64,000 nt of DNA from Oceanicella actignis (GCF_008124525.1 NZ_VNHJ01000002.1:62001-126000); one strand, 5' to 3'. Numbered from the stretch's first letter, positions 41,523 through 52,760 are shown. Numbers and translations are program-made. The notes: generated by a model not told the origin, from the letters alone.

Positions 41523-43127
41523 TCAGCGCCGGTCGCGGATCGAGCCGATGATCAGCAGCGTGATCGCCCAGACCAGCAGAGACACGAAGGCCACGGCGAT
41601 GGTCCACATGAGCCGGTCGGGGTATTCGGCCTCTTGCGCGCGGGTGGGGGCGATGTGGGTGGCCAGGTAGCGCTGGGCGCGGCGGGCGTCGGCGCGCGCC
41701 GCCTCGACCGCCGCCAGCGCCGAGGTATACATGTTCTCGGCGAAATTCAGCTCGACGGTCAGCTGTTCCTGCGCGCCGGCGGCCGAGGTCAGCGAGCCGC
41801 CGCCGTCGCGCTCGCGCGCGGCGGCCTCGGGGTCGGCCGAGGCGATGCGCTCCTGCTCGCGGCGGATCTGCTCGTCCAGGCTGGCCATCTGCCGGCGCAG
41901 CGCCGCAAGGGCGGGGCTTTCGGCGCCCAGAAGGTCCTTGCGGCTGTCATAGTCGGCCTGCAGCGCCGCGCGCTGGGCGCGCAGCTGCGAGATCAGCGCC
42001 ATGGCCTGCGCGATGTCCTGCGTCACGTCCACCGAGCGTTCCGACAGCCGGAACTCCTGCAGCTTGCGCCGCGCCTCGCGCACGCGCGCCTCGGCGTCGG
42101 CCAGATCGGCCAGGGCGTAGCGCACCGCGTCGGCGCGGGCCTTGACCGACAGCTCGTTGATGAGCCGCGCGCTCTCGTCCAGCACCGCCTGCGCCACGCG
42201 CTGGGCGTCGTCGGGGTCGAAGGCGCGGGTCTGGACGTAGATGATCCCGCTTGCGTTGTCGTAGCTGACCGTGACCGCCAGGTTCCAGTAGAACACCTTC
42301 TCTTCGATCGAGCGGCCGCGCCCGAGGCGGAAAAGCGGATCGGCGTCGGGGTGGTTGTAGATCTTTTCGAGGTCCAGCTTGCGGTCGATGATCTCGACCA
42401 GCGGCTGGCTTTGCAGATACTCGAACAGCATCTGGCTGTCGGCCGCGGTGGAATCGGCCGCGCCGCCCAGCAGTTCGGTCATCGGGCTGGGCAGGGTCTG
42501 GTCCAGGCTGCGCACGGCGAAGCTGGTCTCGGAGGCGTATTGATCGGCCGCCTGCGTCCACAGATACCAGCCCGCCAGCCCCAAGGGCAGCAGCACCATC
42601 ACGACGAAGCTGAGCCAGAACAGGGCCGCGCGCAGCCGCCGGCGCAGCCCCGCCCGGCGGCCCGTTTCGGGCGCGCCGGCCTCGATGATGACCGTCGGGC
42701 GCAGCGGCCGGGGGCCGTCGACGTTTCCGCCGCGAAGGCGCCCGCGCGCCGCCTCGGCCGGCGCGCCGGATCCGGCGCCGGCGGCCAGCCCGCCGCCCTC
42801 GCCGCCATCCTGGCGCCGGGGGCGAGCCGGGTTTCCTCGGGCCGCGAGGGGGCCGCCCTTTCCGGCGCCGGGGCCCCTTGCGCCCCCGCGCCCCGGACCC
42901 TTGGCGCCCTGGCCGGCCTTGCCCCCGCCCGAGCCCGCGCCCGAGCCCCCGCCCTGGCCTGCGGTTTCGTCCGCGCCCTGGCCCCCGGGCGCGCCGCCCT
43001 TGCGGCCGGGGCCGCCCTGGCCGCCGCGGCCCAGGCGCGCCAGGCGGCGGGCGCGGCGCGCGGCGCGGCGCTCGGCCTGATCGGGCGCCGCGTCGTCGGC
43101 GGCGGGCGGGCGCGTGTCGTCCGTCAT
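41523..43127 (-). CDS. kpsE: Capsule polysaccharide export inner-membrane protein (KpsE/CtrB-like)
   Basis: This protein of about 534 aa is a PCP-3 family periplasmic adaptor linking the capsule ABC transporter to the outer-membrane channel. The family core runs from a transmembrane helix near residue 170 (FWLSFVVMVLLPLGLAGWYLW) through TSFAVRSLDQ, a long periplasmic coiled coil (about 320-450) and a second helix at the C-terminus (WTIAVAFVSLLVWAITLLII). Unusually, residues of about 25-150 are a low-complexity Gly/Arg/Ala/Pro region facing the cytoplasm. The ATG at 43127 lies 2 bp past the kpsT stop. A TTG at 43133 is better spaced from GAGGAG and would add two residues. Confidence 0.88.
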   Translation of the reverse strand: MTDDTRPPAADDAAPDQAERRAARRARRLARLGRGGQGGPGRKGGAPGGQGADETAGQGGGSGAGSGGGKAGQGAKGPGRGGARGPGAGKGGPLAARGNPARPRRQDGGEGGGLAAGAGSGAPAEAARGRLRGGNVDGPRPLRPTVIIEAGAPETGRRAGLRRRLRAALFWLSFVVMVLLPLGLAGWYLWTQAADQYASETSFAVRSLDQTLPSPMTELLGGAADSTAADSQMLFEYLQSQPLVEIIDRKLDLEKIYNHPDADPLFRLGRGRSIEEKVFYWNLAVTVSYDNASGIIYVQTRAFDPDDAQRVAQAVLDESARLINELSVKARADAVRYALADLADAEARVREARRKLQEFRLSERSVDVTQDIAQAMALISQLRAQRAALQADYDSRKDLLGAESPALAALRRQMASLDEQIRREQERIASADPEAAARERDGGGSLTSAAGAQEQLTVELNFAENMYTSALAAVEAARADARRAQRYLATHIAPTRAQEAEYPDRLMWTIAVAFVSLLVWAITLLIIGSIRDRR

Positions 43128-43129
43128 GC

Positions 43130-43834
43130 TCAACTCAGCTCCTCATGCGCTTCGCGAAGGGCCGCGCCCGCGTGGCCGGCGCTCAGATTCGCGACGTGAC
43201 GCGCGATGGCGTCCTCGACGTCGTCGTAATATTCGAGCCGCCCGTTCTCGAGCACCAGCCCGCAGTCGCAGTAGCTGCGCAGCGGCCCCGGCGCGTGCGA
43301 GACCATGATGACGTCGCTCGCCGACAGGCGGTCCTCGAACACGGCGCGGCACTTGCGCTTGAAGTCGGCGTCGCCCACGGCGATGGTCTCGTCCACCAGA
43401 TACACGTCGAAGCGGATGCCCATCGACACGCCGAAGGCGAGCCGCGCCTTCATCCCCGCCGAATAGACCGCCACCGGCTGGTGCAGATAGTCGCCCAGCT
43501 CGGAGAACTCGCGCACGAAGGCGATCAGCTCGTCCGCGTCCACGCCGTAGATGCGCGCCACGAAGCGCACGTTCTGAATGCCGCTCATCGCCCGGTGGAA
43601 GCTGCCCGAAAAGCCCAGCGGCCACGAGACCCGGCAGCCATGGATCACCCGGCCCGAATCGGGTCGCAGCGTGCCCGCGATCAGCCGCAGCAACGAGGAT
43701 TTCCCCGCCCCGTTGCGCCCCAGCAGCGCCAGCGAGCGCCCGCGCGGGATCGTCATGGTCAGATCGCGCACGACGGTCTTGCGCAGCCCGCCGGGCAGGC
43801 GGAAGGTTTTCGAGACGTTCTCGAGACGGATCAC
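43130..43834 (-). CDS. kpsT: Capsule export ABC transporter ATP-binding protein (KpsT-like)
   Basis: This 234-aa ATPase drives polysaccharide export across the inner membrane. Walker A is LLGRNGAGKSSLLRLIAG, the signature region is VYSAGMKARLAFGVSMG, Walker B is FDVYLVDETIAVGDADF, and the switch histidine is in VIMVSHAPG. The relaxed signature and the export-type WPLGFSGSFHRAMSG segment are typical of polysaccharide exporters. The start is GTG at 43834, overlapping the kpsM stop (GTGA). Confidence 0.93.
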   Translation of the reverse strand: MIRLENVSKTFRLPGGLRKTVVRDLTMTIPRGRSLALLGRNGAGKSSLLRLIAGTLRPDSGRVIHGCRVSWPLGFSGSFHRAMSGIQNVRFVARIYGVDADELIAFVREFSELGDYLHQPVAVYSAGMKARLAFGVSMGIRFDVYLVDETIAVGDADFKRKCRAVFEDRLSASDVIMVSHAPGPLRSYCDCGLVLENGRLEYYDDVEDAIARHVANLSAGHAGAALREAHEELS

Positions 43835-44625
43835 AGCTCGTCCAGCCTTTCCGCATGGCGCCGGGCCAGGAGCTGCCCCAGAAGGCACAGCGTCAGCCCC
43901 AGGATGATCGGATACTCCAGCCGATCCAGCGTCGCGTGATAGACGGGATAGACCCCCTCGCGAAAGGCGGCCACGATGTGCACCACCGGGTTCAGCGCCA
44001 GCAGCTCGCGCAGCTGGGAGGGCAGGGCCTCGGGCAGGAAGAAGATCCCCGAGATGATGAAAAGCGGGCGCATCAGGATCTTGTAGATGCGCTCGTAGAT
44101 CGGGTGCACCACGAACATCACCGCGTTGACCGACCCCACGCCGAAGGCCAGGATCGCCGCCGCCGCCAGCGCGCCCAGAAGCCATTCGGGCGCGATCAGC
44201 ACCGGCTCGCCCGTCGCGACGATCAGCGCCGGCAGGATCAGCGCCGCGATCATGCATTCGGTCAGCAGCTGCAGCGTGCCGGCTGCCACGATGGCGTCCC
44301 ATGGGTTGACGTTCGGATAACGCAGCAGCGCCTTGTTGGCCCGGATCGCGGTCGAGATCTGGTCCGCCGTGTTGCGGTAAAGGCTGTAGGCGATGTAGCC
44401 CGTGGCGAAGAAGACCGGAAAGCTGCGCCCCAGCGAGGGCGTGCGCGCCAGGGTCGAAAACACCAGCGACAGCAGCGCGATGACGGCGATGGGCTCGGCG
44501 ATGGCCCAGAAATACCCGCCCGCCGAGCGCCCGTAGCGCGTGGTCATCTCGCGCCGCATCAGCGCCCCGACCACGCGCAGGTGCACCCGGAATGGGTTCT
44601 CGGCCTGTCCCGCCCTGGCTTCCAT
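43831..44625 (-). CDS. kpsM: Capsule export ABC transporter permease (KpsM-like)
   Basis: This 264-aa ABC-2 type permease has six hydrophobic segments after a cytoplasmic N-terminus containing ALMRREMTTRYGRSAGGYFWA, a motif of the family. Later MRPLFIISGIFFLPEALP and LNPVVHIVAAFREG also match KpsM/CtrC proteins. The ATG at 44625 was chosen; longer readings add only arginine/proline-rich sequence. It heads kpsM-kpsT-kpsE and is divergent from the OPX lipoprotein gene across about 200 bp that should hold promoters for both. Confidence 0.92.
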   Translation of the reverse strand: MEARAGQAENPFRVHLRVVGALMRREMTTRYGRSAGGYFWAIAEPIAVIALLSLVFSTLARTPSLGRSFPVFFATGYIAYSLYRNTADQISTAIRANKALLRYPNVNPWDAIVAAGTLQLLTECMIAALILPALIVATGEPVLIAPEWLLGALAAAAILAFGVGSVNAVMFVVHPIYERIYKILMRPLFIISGIFFLPEALPSQLRELLALNPVVHIVAAFREGVYPVYHATLDRLEYPIILGLTLCLLGQLLARRHAERLDEL

Positions 44626-44828
44626 GGTCGCTTCCGTCTTTCGCTTGCGCGCCGCGCCGGGCGCGGGGCCGGCGCTGGCGAACGCTTCGTCACTAGCACG
44701 CGGCATCGGCGATTGCGAGGGGGCCGGGCGCCCGCGACGGTCGATCCGAGGCGGTTGCGCATCCGCGCGCAAGTCTGCACAAAGAAGGCCGACCGGGGCG
44801 CCGCCGCCCCTCGCGCGACGAGGTTCCA

Positions 44829-45977
44829 ATGCGCTTCAATCCGACGCTCCGCGCCGTCCTCATCCTGACCTCGCTGCTTGGCGGCTGCGCGCGCATGCCC
44901 GAGGCCGGACCCAAGGGGGATGTGGTGCGCGAGACCGCTCAGGTCAAGGATGCGCCCTATCTGCTGGTGCCGCTCGACCCGGCGGCGCTTGACGCGCTCG
45001 AGGGCGCGTCGGGCGGCGAAGCGGGCGCGCTGCGCGCCGACGCGCCCGCCGCAGGCCCCGCCGCGGGCGACGCGCTGCGGGTGGGCGATCTGGTGACGGT
45101 GACGGTGTGGGAGGCCGTCAATGGCGGCCTGTTCAGCGCGCCGCAGGCGAACGGGCCGCGCATGGCGCCCTTCCCGGCCCAGCGCGTGGCCGAGGACGGC
45201 GCCATTCTGGTGCCCTATGCCGGGCGCATCCGCGCCGCCGGGCGCACCCCGCGACAGGTCGAGCGCGCCATCGAGGCGGCGCTGGCGGGCAAGGCGATCG
45301 AGCCCCAGGCGCTGGTCACGCGCCAGGAATCGCCCGTCTCGGCCGTCACGGTGCTGGGCGACGCGGCCAATGGCGGCGGCCGCGTGGCGCTGGCCGGGGT
45401 GGGCGAGCGGGTCCTGGACGTGATCGCGGCCGCCGGCGGCCTGCGCGCCGCCCCGCACCGCACGCTGGTGCGCCTGACGCGGGGCCGGATCTCGGCCGAG
45501 GCGCATCTGTCCGAGGTGCTGCGCGACCCGGCGCAGAACGTCCCCGTCCGCCCGGGCGACGTCGTCAACCTGGTCGAGGCGCCGCGCAGCCTGACCGTGT
45601 TCGGCGCCGCCGCCCGCCCCAGCAAGATCGAGTTCCCCGCCGAGCGCCTGACCCTGGACGAGGCCCTGGCCCTGGCCGGCGGGCTGTCGGACGACCGGGC
45701 CGACCCCTCGGCGGTGTTCGTCATGCGCCGCGAGAGCGCCGAAACCGCCCGCGCGCTGACAGGCGGGCGCGTCGCGCGGGACGTGCCGGTGGTCTACAAC
45801 CTGGATCTGAGCCGGCCCGAGTCCTTCTTCCTGGCCCGCCGCTTCGAGATGCGCGACAAGGACATCATCTACGCCGCCAACGCCCCGATCGCGAATTTCG
45901 AGAAGGTCATGCGCGTCATCGCCCTGGCGCTGCAGCCGGTTTCGACCGGCGTCGGGCTGGCGCGGCTTGCGCGGTGA
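44829..45977 (+). CDS. Outer-membrane polysaccharide export lipoprotein (OPX; Wza/KpsD-like)
   Basis: This 382-aa protein has a lipoprotein signal with lipobox LLGGC, lipidated at Cys20. A Poly_export domain follows (GDLVTVTVWEA, ILVPYAGRIRAAGRTPRQVERAIE), then two SLBB repeats (ALAGVGERVLDVIAAAGGL and RLTLDEALALAGGL). It should form the outer-membrane outlet that joins the KpsE-type adaptor. At 382 aa it is near the size of CtrA/BexD rather than the longer KpsD. It converges with the KpsS-like gene, with 8 bp between stops. Confidence 0.92.
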   Translation: MRFNPTLRAVLILTSLLGGCARMPEAGPKGDVVRETAQVKDAPYLLVPLDPAALDALEGASGGEAGALRADAPAAGPAAGDALRVGDLVTVTVWEAVNGGLFSAPQANGPRMAPFPAQRVAEDGAILVPYAGRIRAAGRTPRQVERAIEAALAGKAIEPQALVTRQESPVSAVTVLGDAANGGGRVALAGVGERVLDVIAAAGGLRAAPHRTLVRLTRGRISAEAHLSEVLRDPAQNVPVRPGDVVNLVEAPRSLTVFGAAARPSKIEFPAERLTLDEALALAGGLSDDRADPSAVFVMRRESAETARALTGGRVARDVPVVYNLDLSRPESFFLARRFEMRDKDIIYAANAPIANFEKVMRVIALALQPVSTGVGLARLAR

Positions 45978-45985
45978 GCGCGCGC

Positions 45986-47311
45986 TCAGCGCCCGCCCGG
46001 CGCCGGGCGCAGGCGCGGGGGAAAGGGCATGAAGGCGCCCGGCTCGTTGACGCGCCCGCCGGCCACGCGCGCCACGATCTCGGCCTGCGCGCGCGCCCGT
46101 CCCGCCGGCTGGTAGAACGAGCCCTTGACCTGGATCGTCGCCGCCAGCGCCAGGACGAAGTCGCGCGTCAGGGCGCGGTCCGGCGCGGCGGCCTCGCGCC
46201 AGAAGGCGTCGAGCGGCCCCTGATGCGTCAGCCCCTTGACGTCGAACACCGCCGCGCCCAGCGCCGCCGTCGGCCGTCCCGCGCGGATGGCGTGCAGCCC
46301 GACGGTCGAGTTGACGACGATCACCCCATGCGCCGCCTCGATCAGCGCGTTCAGATCGCCGCCGTCGATCGTGGTCACCCGCTCGGCCACGCCGTGCGCC
46401 GCGGCGGCGCGCGCCACGCGGGCGGGCCAGTTCTCGAGCCCGTTGTCCAGCGGGTGCTGCTTGACCACCAGCCGCCGCGCGGGCGGCGCGTGGCGCGCGA
46501 ACGAGGCCACGACCTCTTCGATCGCGTCCTCGAGTCCCGCATAGCCGCAATTGTCGCGGATCTGGTAGTCGCTTTGAAGCTGAAGGGCGAACAGGTCGTA
46601 TTCGAAGGCGCGGGCGGCGCAGGCGCGGGTCACCTCGCGCGCATGGGCCTCGGCGCGGCGGCGTCGCGCCAGCCGCGGCAGCCACGAGATGAAGTCGAGC
46701 AGGGGATGATACAGCCTGTCCATCCGGTAGAACGGATAGGGCCAGAAGAACAGGCTGTTGAGCAGGTTGAACGAGACCTCGTTGAAGGCTTCCTGAACGA
46801 AGGGATGGGGGTGGCGGGTTTTCATGTCGGGCGCGAAGCCCTCGGCGCGCACGCGCTCGGCGATGGCGCGGATGGCGTCCGGATCGTCCGGAAAGCGCGA
46901 ATAGGCGCCCATGCCCACGCGCTCGAGCGTCAGCCAGTCCGGGCGCAGATAGCCGAACTCGAGCGCATGGGCGCGCAGGCCGCGTTCCTCGGCCAGCTCG
47001 GCGGCGACGACGTGGTAGGGGTTGCGGTCGGCGTAATACAGGATGTCGGTGACGCCGCGGCGCGCGACGAAATCCTCCAGCCAGCGCCGCCAGCCGGCGA
47101 AGCGGCCGCGATACGAGGCCGTCGGCCGCCGGCCCCAATAGACCCGATCGGCCGTGCAGACGGCGACGTGAAGCGCCTCGTGCCCGGCGGCCTCGAAGGC
47201 GCCGGCCAGCTCGCGCCAGAAGGGCGAGGGCGGGCCCTGCAGCAGCAGCACGCGCCGGCGCGCGGGCGCGGCGGGGGCGGCTTCGGCGCGGGTTGCGTCG
47301 TCTGGCGTCAT
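45986..47311 (-). CDS. Capsule polysaccharide biosynthesis protein (KpsS-like, Capsule_synth family)
   Basis: This 441-aa cytoplasmic protein belongs to the Capsule_synth family: RRVLLLQGPPSPFWRELAGAFE, LEFGYLRPDWLTLER, QLQSDYQIRDN, VKQHPLDNGLENW and VIVVNSTVGLHAIRAGRPT. Characterised relatives KpsS and KpsC add the Kdo linker to the lipid anchor of group 2 capsules, which is the expected role. It is paralogous to the gene at 47392-48624, transcribed away from it. The ATG at 47311 was preferred to a proline-rich upstream extension. Confidence 0.87.
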   Translation of the reverse strand: MTPDDATRAEAAPAAPARRRVLLLQGPPSPFWRELAGAFEAAGHEALHVAVCTADRVYWGRRPTASYRGRFAGWRRWLEDFVARRGVTDILYYADRNPYHVVAAELAEERGLRAHALEFGYLRPDWLTLERVGMGAYSRFPDDPDAIRAIAERVRAEGFAPDMKTRHPHPFVQEAFNEVSFNLLNSLFFWPYPFYRMDRLYHPLLDFISWLPRLARRRRAEAHAREVTRACAARAFEYDLFALQLQSDYQIRDNCGYAGLEDAIEEVVASFARHAPPARRLVVKQHPLDNGLENWPARVARAAAAHGVAERVTTIDGGDLNALIEAAHGVIVVNSTVGLHAIRAGRPTAALGAAVFDVKGLTHQGPLDAFWREAAAPDRALTRDFVLALAATIQVKGSFYQPAGRARAQAEIVARVAGGRVNEPGAFMPFPPRLRPAPGGR

Positions 47312-47391
47312 TTCGTGTCCGGCGTGCAGGGATGGCCCCGCAGCGCTAGGCGCGGGCGGGCGGCTTGTCAATGGCGGCGGGGGCGGCGGGC

Positions 47392-48624
47392 ATGAGCGGC
47401 GAGGCGCGCGCGCGCACGGCGCTGCTGCTGCAGGGGCCGTCATCGTTCTTCTTCTCGTATCTGGGCGACGCGCTCGAGGCGCGGGGCGCGCGGGTCTTGC
47501 GGGTGCATCTGTGCCCCGGCGACATGCTGTTCTGGCGCCGGGGCGGCGGGCGGGTCTATCGCGGCGGCCTGGCGCGCTGGCCCGCCTGGATCGAGGCGTT
47601 CATGGCGCGCGAGGGGGTGAGCGACCTTGTCCTTCTGGGCGCGCACCGGCCCTTTCACGCGCCCGCCATCGCCGCCGCGCGCAGGCTGGGCGTGTTGGCG
47701 CATCATGTCGAGCTGGGCTATTTCCGCCCCGACTGGATCACGGTCGAGCTGGACGGGGCGGGCCCCGACTCGCGCTTCGCGCGCGAGGCCGAACGCTTCA
47801 TGGCGCAGGCCGCCGCCGCCGCGGACTCCGCCGCGCCGCCCCAGCCGGCGCGGCGCTTCGCCGCCAGCTTCGCGGCCTATGCGGCCATGGACATGGCGTG
47901 GAACCTGTCGAACCTGGCGCTGTCATGGGCGCTGACGCCGGGCTATCGGCGCCATCAGCTGTGGCATCCGCTGGCCGAATATGGCGGCTTCGGGCTGAAG
48001 CTGGCGGCCGGGCCGCTGCGGCGGCGGGCGGCGGGGCGGGCGCTGGCGGCGTTGGCAGGGGCGCGCGGGCCGATGTTCCTGTTCCCGCTGCAGCTGCGGA
48101 CCGATCACCAGATCCGCGTCAACGGCCCGGACCCGGACCTGCGCGCGACCGCGCGGCGCGTGGTGCGCTCATTCGCGGCGCATGCGCCGGCGGACGCGGT
48201 GCTGGCGGTCAAGGAGCACCCCATGGACAACGGGCTGACCCCTTGGCGGCGGCTGCTCGAGCGCGAGGCCGCCGCCCGCGGCGCCGCCGGGCGCGTGCGC
48301 GTGTTCGACGGCGGCGATCTGGACGCGCTGATCGCGCGCAGCGCCGGGGTCGTCACGGTCAATTCGACCGTCGGCCTGGCGGCGCTGGCGGCGGGGCGCC
48401 CGGTCAAGGCGCTGGGACGCGCGCTGTTCGACCGGCCGGGGCTGACCGACCAGGCGCCGCTCGACGCGTTCTGGCGCGCGCCGGCCGCCCCGGATCCGGC
48501 TTTGGCCCGCGCCTTCCTGGCGGCGCTGCGGTGGGCGACGCAGCTGCGCGGCGCCTTCGACGGCGAAGGAGCGCCGCCGGGCTCCGAGGCGGCGGCCGAA
48601 CGCATTCTGCATCCGCGCCTGTAG
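47392..48624 (+). CDS. Capsule polysaccharide biosynthesis protein, second Capsule_synth paralog
   Basis: This protein of about 410 aa shares the plan of its divergent neighbour: RTALLLQGPSSFFFSYLGDAL, VELGYFRPDWITVEL, QLRTDHQIRVN, VKEHPMDNGLTPW and VVTVNSTVGLAALAAGRPV. It has the same residues around the presumed Kdo transfer site. The pair may do the two successive Kdo transfers that KpsS and KpsC do elsewhere, with neither as large as the two-module KpsC. The start at 47392 has a GGCGGG site; an ATG at 47371 is possible. Confidence 0.85.
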   Translation: MSGEARARTALLLQGPSSFFFSYLGDALEARGARVLRVHLCPGDMLFWRRGGGRVYRGGLARWPAWIEAFMAREGVSDLVLLGAHRPFHAPAIAAARRLGVLAHHVELGYFRPDWITVELDGAGPDSRFAREAERFMAQAAAAADSAAPPQPARRFAASFAAYAAMDMAWNLSNLALSWALTPGYRRHQLWHPLAEYGGFGLKLAAGPLRRRAAGRALAALAGARGPMFLFPLQLRTDHQIRVNGPDPDLRATARRVVRSFAAHAPADAVLAVKEHPMDNGLTPWRRLLEREAAARGAAGRVRVFDGGDLDALIARSAGVVTVNSTVGLAALAAGRPVKALGRALFDRPGLTDQAPLDAFWRAPAAPDPALARAFLAALRWATQLRGAFDGEGAPPGSEAAAERILHPRL

Positions 48625-48729
48625 CGGCCCTGCCGCCGCTGCGGGCGCGCCCCCTTGGCCGGCCTTGCGATCGCTCCGCGGCCGTGTGACCGGGGGCCTT
48701 GCCCGGCGTCCGGCCGGGGCGCGCGCGGC

Positions 48730-49881
48730 TCAGCCGGTCATGCCCTCCCAGAAGGACTTGACCTTCGAGAAGAAGTTCGAGCTGTGGGGCGAGTTGTCCT
48801 TGCCCGCGGCCTCGAACTCGCGCAGCAGCTCTTTCTGGCGCGGGGTCAGGTTGACGGGCGTCTCGACCTGCAGCTCGAGATACAGGTCGCCATGGCGGCC
48901 GCCGCGCAGGTTGGGCATGCCCTTTTCGCGCAGGCGCAGCTGCTTGCCCGACTGCACGCCCGCGGGCACCTTGACCCGGGTGCGGCCGCCGTCCAGCAGC
49001 GGCACCTCGATCTCGCCGCCCAGCGCGGCGGTGGTCATGGGCACGGGGACGCGGCAGTGCAGGTCGGGGCCTTCGCGCTCGAAGATCGGGTGCGGCGCGA
49101 CCTCGATGAAGATGTAGAGATCGCCCGGCGGCCCGCCGTTCACGCCCGCCTCGCCCTCGCCGGCCAGGCGGATGCGGGTGCCCGTCTCGACGCCCGGCGG
49201 GATGTTGACGTTGAGCGTGCGCTCGCGATGCACGCGGCCCGAGCCGCCGCAGGCCCGGCACGGGTTCTTGACCACCTGGCCGCGGCCCGAGCAGGTGGGG
49301 CAGGTGCGCTCGATGGTGAAGAAGCCCTGCTGCGCGCGCACCTTGCCCATGCCCGAGCAGGTGGGGCAGGTGACGGGCGCCGAGCCGTCCTCGGCGCCGG
49401 TTCCGTCGCAGGACTCGCACTTGGCCGAGCCGGGCACCGTGATGGTCTGCCGCTTGCCTGCGTAGGCCTCTTCGAGCGTGACGCGCAGATTGTAGCGCAG
49501 GTCCGATCCGCGCCGCGCCGCCGTCCGCCGACGCCCGCCGCGATGGCCCATGAAGTCGCCGAACAGATCGTCGAACACGTCCGAGAAGGCCGAGGCGAAA
49601 TCCGCGTCGCCCTGCGGCCCCCCATGGCGGAACCCGCCGGCGCCGGGGCCGCCGGCCTCGAAGGCGGCGTGGCCGAACTGGTCGTAGGCGGCCTTCTTCT
49701 GCGGATCCTTGAGAACGTCGTAGGCCTCGTTCACCTCCTTGAACAAGGCCTCGGCCTCGGGGCGGTCGGCGTTGCGGTCGGGGTGCAGCTCCTTGGCCTT
49801 GGCCCGGTAGGCCTTCTTGATCTCGGCCTCCGTCGCGTTGCGGGAGACGCCGAGGACTTCGTAATAGTCGCGTTTCGCCAT
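48730..49881 (-). CDS. dnaJ: Chaperone DnaJ
   Basis: This 383-aa Hsp40 co-chaperone delivers clients to DnaK and stimulates its ATPase. It has the J domain with HPD ([10 protein letters not shown]), a Gly/Phe-rich linker ([11 protein letters not shown]), four zinc-binding CxxCxGxG repeats ([40 protein letters not shown]) and the C-terminal substrate domain. It follows dnaK by 98 bp, a spacer filled by two strong hairpins. Confidence 0.97.
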   Translation of the reverse strand: MAKRDYYEVLGVSRNATEAEIKKAYRAKAKELHPDRNADRPEAEALFKEVNEAYDVLKDPQKKAAYDQFGHAAFEAGGPGAGGFRHGGPQGDADFASAFSDVFDDLFGDFMGHRGGRRRTAARRGSDLRYNLRVTLEEAYAGKRQTITVPGSAKCESCDGTGAEDGSAPVTCPTCSGMGKVRAQQGFFTIERTCPTCSGRGQVVKNPCRACGGSGRVHRERTLNVNIPPGVETGTRIRLAGEGEAGVNGGPPGDLYIFIEVAPHPIFEREGPDLHCRVPVPMTTAALGGEIEVPLLDGGRTRVKVPAGVQSGKQLRLREKGMPNLRGGRHGDLYLELQVETPVNLTPRQKELLREFEAAGKDNSPHSSNFFSKVKSFWEGMTG

Positions 49882-49916
49882 GTCGATCTCCTAACGCGGG
49901 AGCCGTTTCACGCAGC

Positions 49917-49975
49917 GGCCCCGCCCCCGCTGCCGGGGGCGGGGCCAGGCCGCGCCGCGGGGCCGAGCGGCCCCG
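49917..49975 (-). terminator. Two stem-loops between dnaK and dnaJ
   Basis: The first is a perfect 13-bp stem GGCCCCGCCCCCG/CGGGGGCGGGGCC with loop CTGC (49917-49946). The second is a 7-bp stem CGGGGCC/GGCCCCG with a GAGC loop (49958-49975), directly after the dnaK stop. Neither is followed by a T-run, so they more likely attenuate or stabilise mRNA, keeping DnaK above DnaJ, than terminate fully. Confidence 0.6.
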
Positions 49976-49979
49976 GACG

Positions 49980-51905
<1,926 letters not shown>

Positions 51906-52011
51906 TTTGCGATCCTTCTTTCGGCGATCTTCAAGGGCGGGTCCGGCGCGGCCCCCGTCCTTCATCCCATGCGGGCCTTGCCGAAACGACAACGCCCGCG
52001 GTTCGCCTCGC

Positions 52012-52040
52012 ATATAGGGGCCGCTCGTGCGGGCCGCAAG
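52012..52040 (-). promoter_or_regulatory. Sigma-32 (RpoH) heat-shock promoter of dnaK-dnaJ
   Basis: On the minus strand CTTG (52037-52040) is followed by CCTATAT (52012-52018) at the spacing of alphaproteobacterial RpoH promoters. The start would be near 52005, leaving a leader of about 100 nt. No CIRCE element (HrcA site) was seen between it and dnaK. Confidence 0.72.
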
Positions 52041-52142
52041 CGCGGGGGGCGCGGCCCGCGGCCGGAATCGGCGCCCTGCGGCTTGCCGGCCGCGCCCCGC
52101 GCGCTAGGCTGGGTGGGCGAGTGCGGCGGCGGAGGCAAACGC

Positions 52143-52760
52143 ATGACGGCGCTGGAGCTGAACGGGGTCAGGATCTTCAAGGGGTTTCTGGGGCGCGAGG
52201 CGCAGCGCGCGCTGCTCGATCAGGTGCGCGAGGCGGTTCGCGCGGCGCCCTTCATGCGCCCCGTCACGCCCTGGGGCAAGCCGATGAGCGTGCGCATGAC
52301 CTCGGCCGGCCGCGTGGGCTGGGTGTCCTCGCGCCAGGGCTATCGCTACGCCGCGCGCCATCCGGCCGGCACGCCCTGGCCGCCCATCCCGCCCGGCGCC
52401 CTGGCGGTGTGGGAGGCGCTTTCGGACTGGCCCGAGCCGCCGGATTGCTGCCTCATCAACCATTACGGCGAGAAGGCCCGCATGGGCCTGCATCAGGACC
52501 GCGACGAGGGCGAGTTCGCCGCGCCGGTGGTGTCGATCTCGCTGGGCGACGCGGCGGTGTTCCGCGTGGGCGGGACGCGGCGCGGCGATCCGACGCGCTC
52601 GGCGGTGCTGGAAAGCGGCGACGTCGCCATTCTGGGCGGACCGGCGCGGCTGGCCTATCACGGCGTGGACCGGGTGCGCTTCGGCAGCTCGACCCTGCTG
52701 CCCCAGGGCGGCCGCATCAACCTGACGCTGCGCGTCGTGCGCGTCGCGCCGCAGGCGTGA
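52143..52760 (+). CDS. alkB: AlkB-type 2-oxoglutarate/Fe(II) dioxygenase
   Basis: This 205-aa enzyme should remove methyl lesions from DNA or RNA bases oxidatively. It has the iron-binding HxD in GLHQDRDEGEF and distal histidine in LAYHGVDRV, and the 2-oxoglutarate/iron arginine region GGRINLTLRVV. NHYGEKARMGLHQD is the family hallmark. Length matches E. coli AlkB. It is divergent from dnaK and not in an obvious Ada regulon here. Confidence 0.92.
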   Translation: MTALELNGVRIFKGFLGREAQRALLDQVREAVRAAPFMRPVTPWGKPMSVRMTSAGRVGWVSSRQGYRYAARHPAGTPWPPIPPGALAVWEALSDWPEPPDCCLINHYGEKARMGLHQDRDEGEFAAPVVSISLGDAAVFRVGGTRRGDPTRSAVLESGDVAILGGPARLAYHGVDRVRFGSSTLLPQGGRINLTLRVVRVAPQA

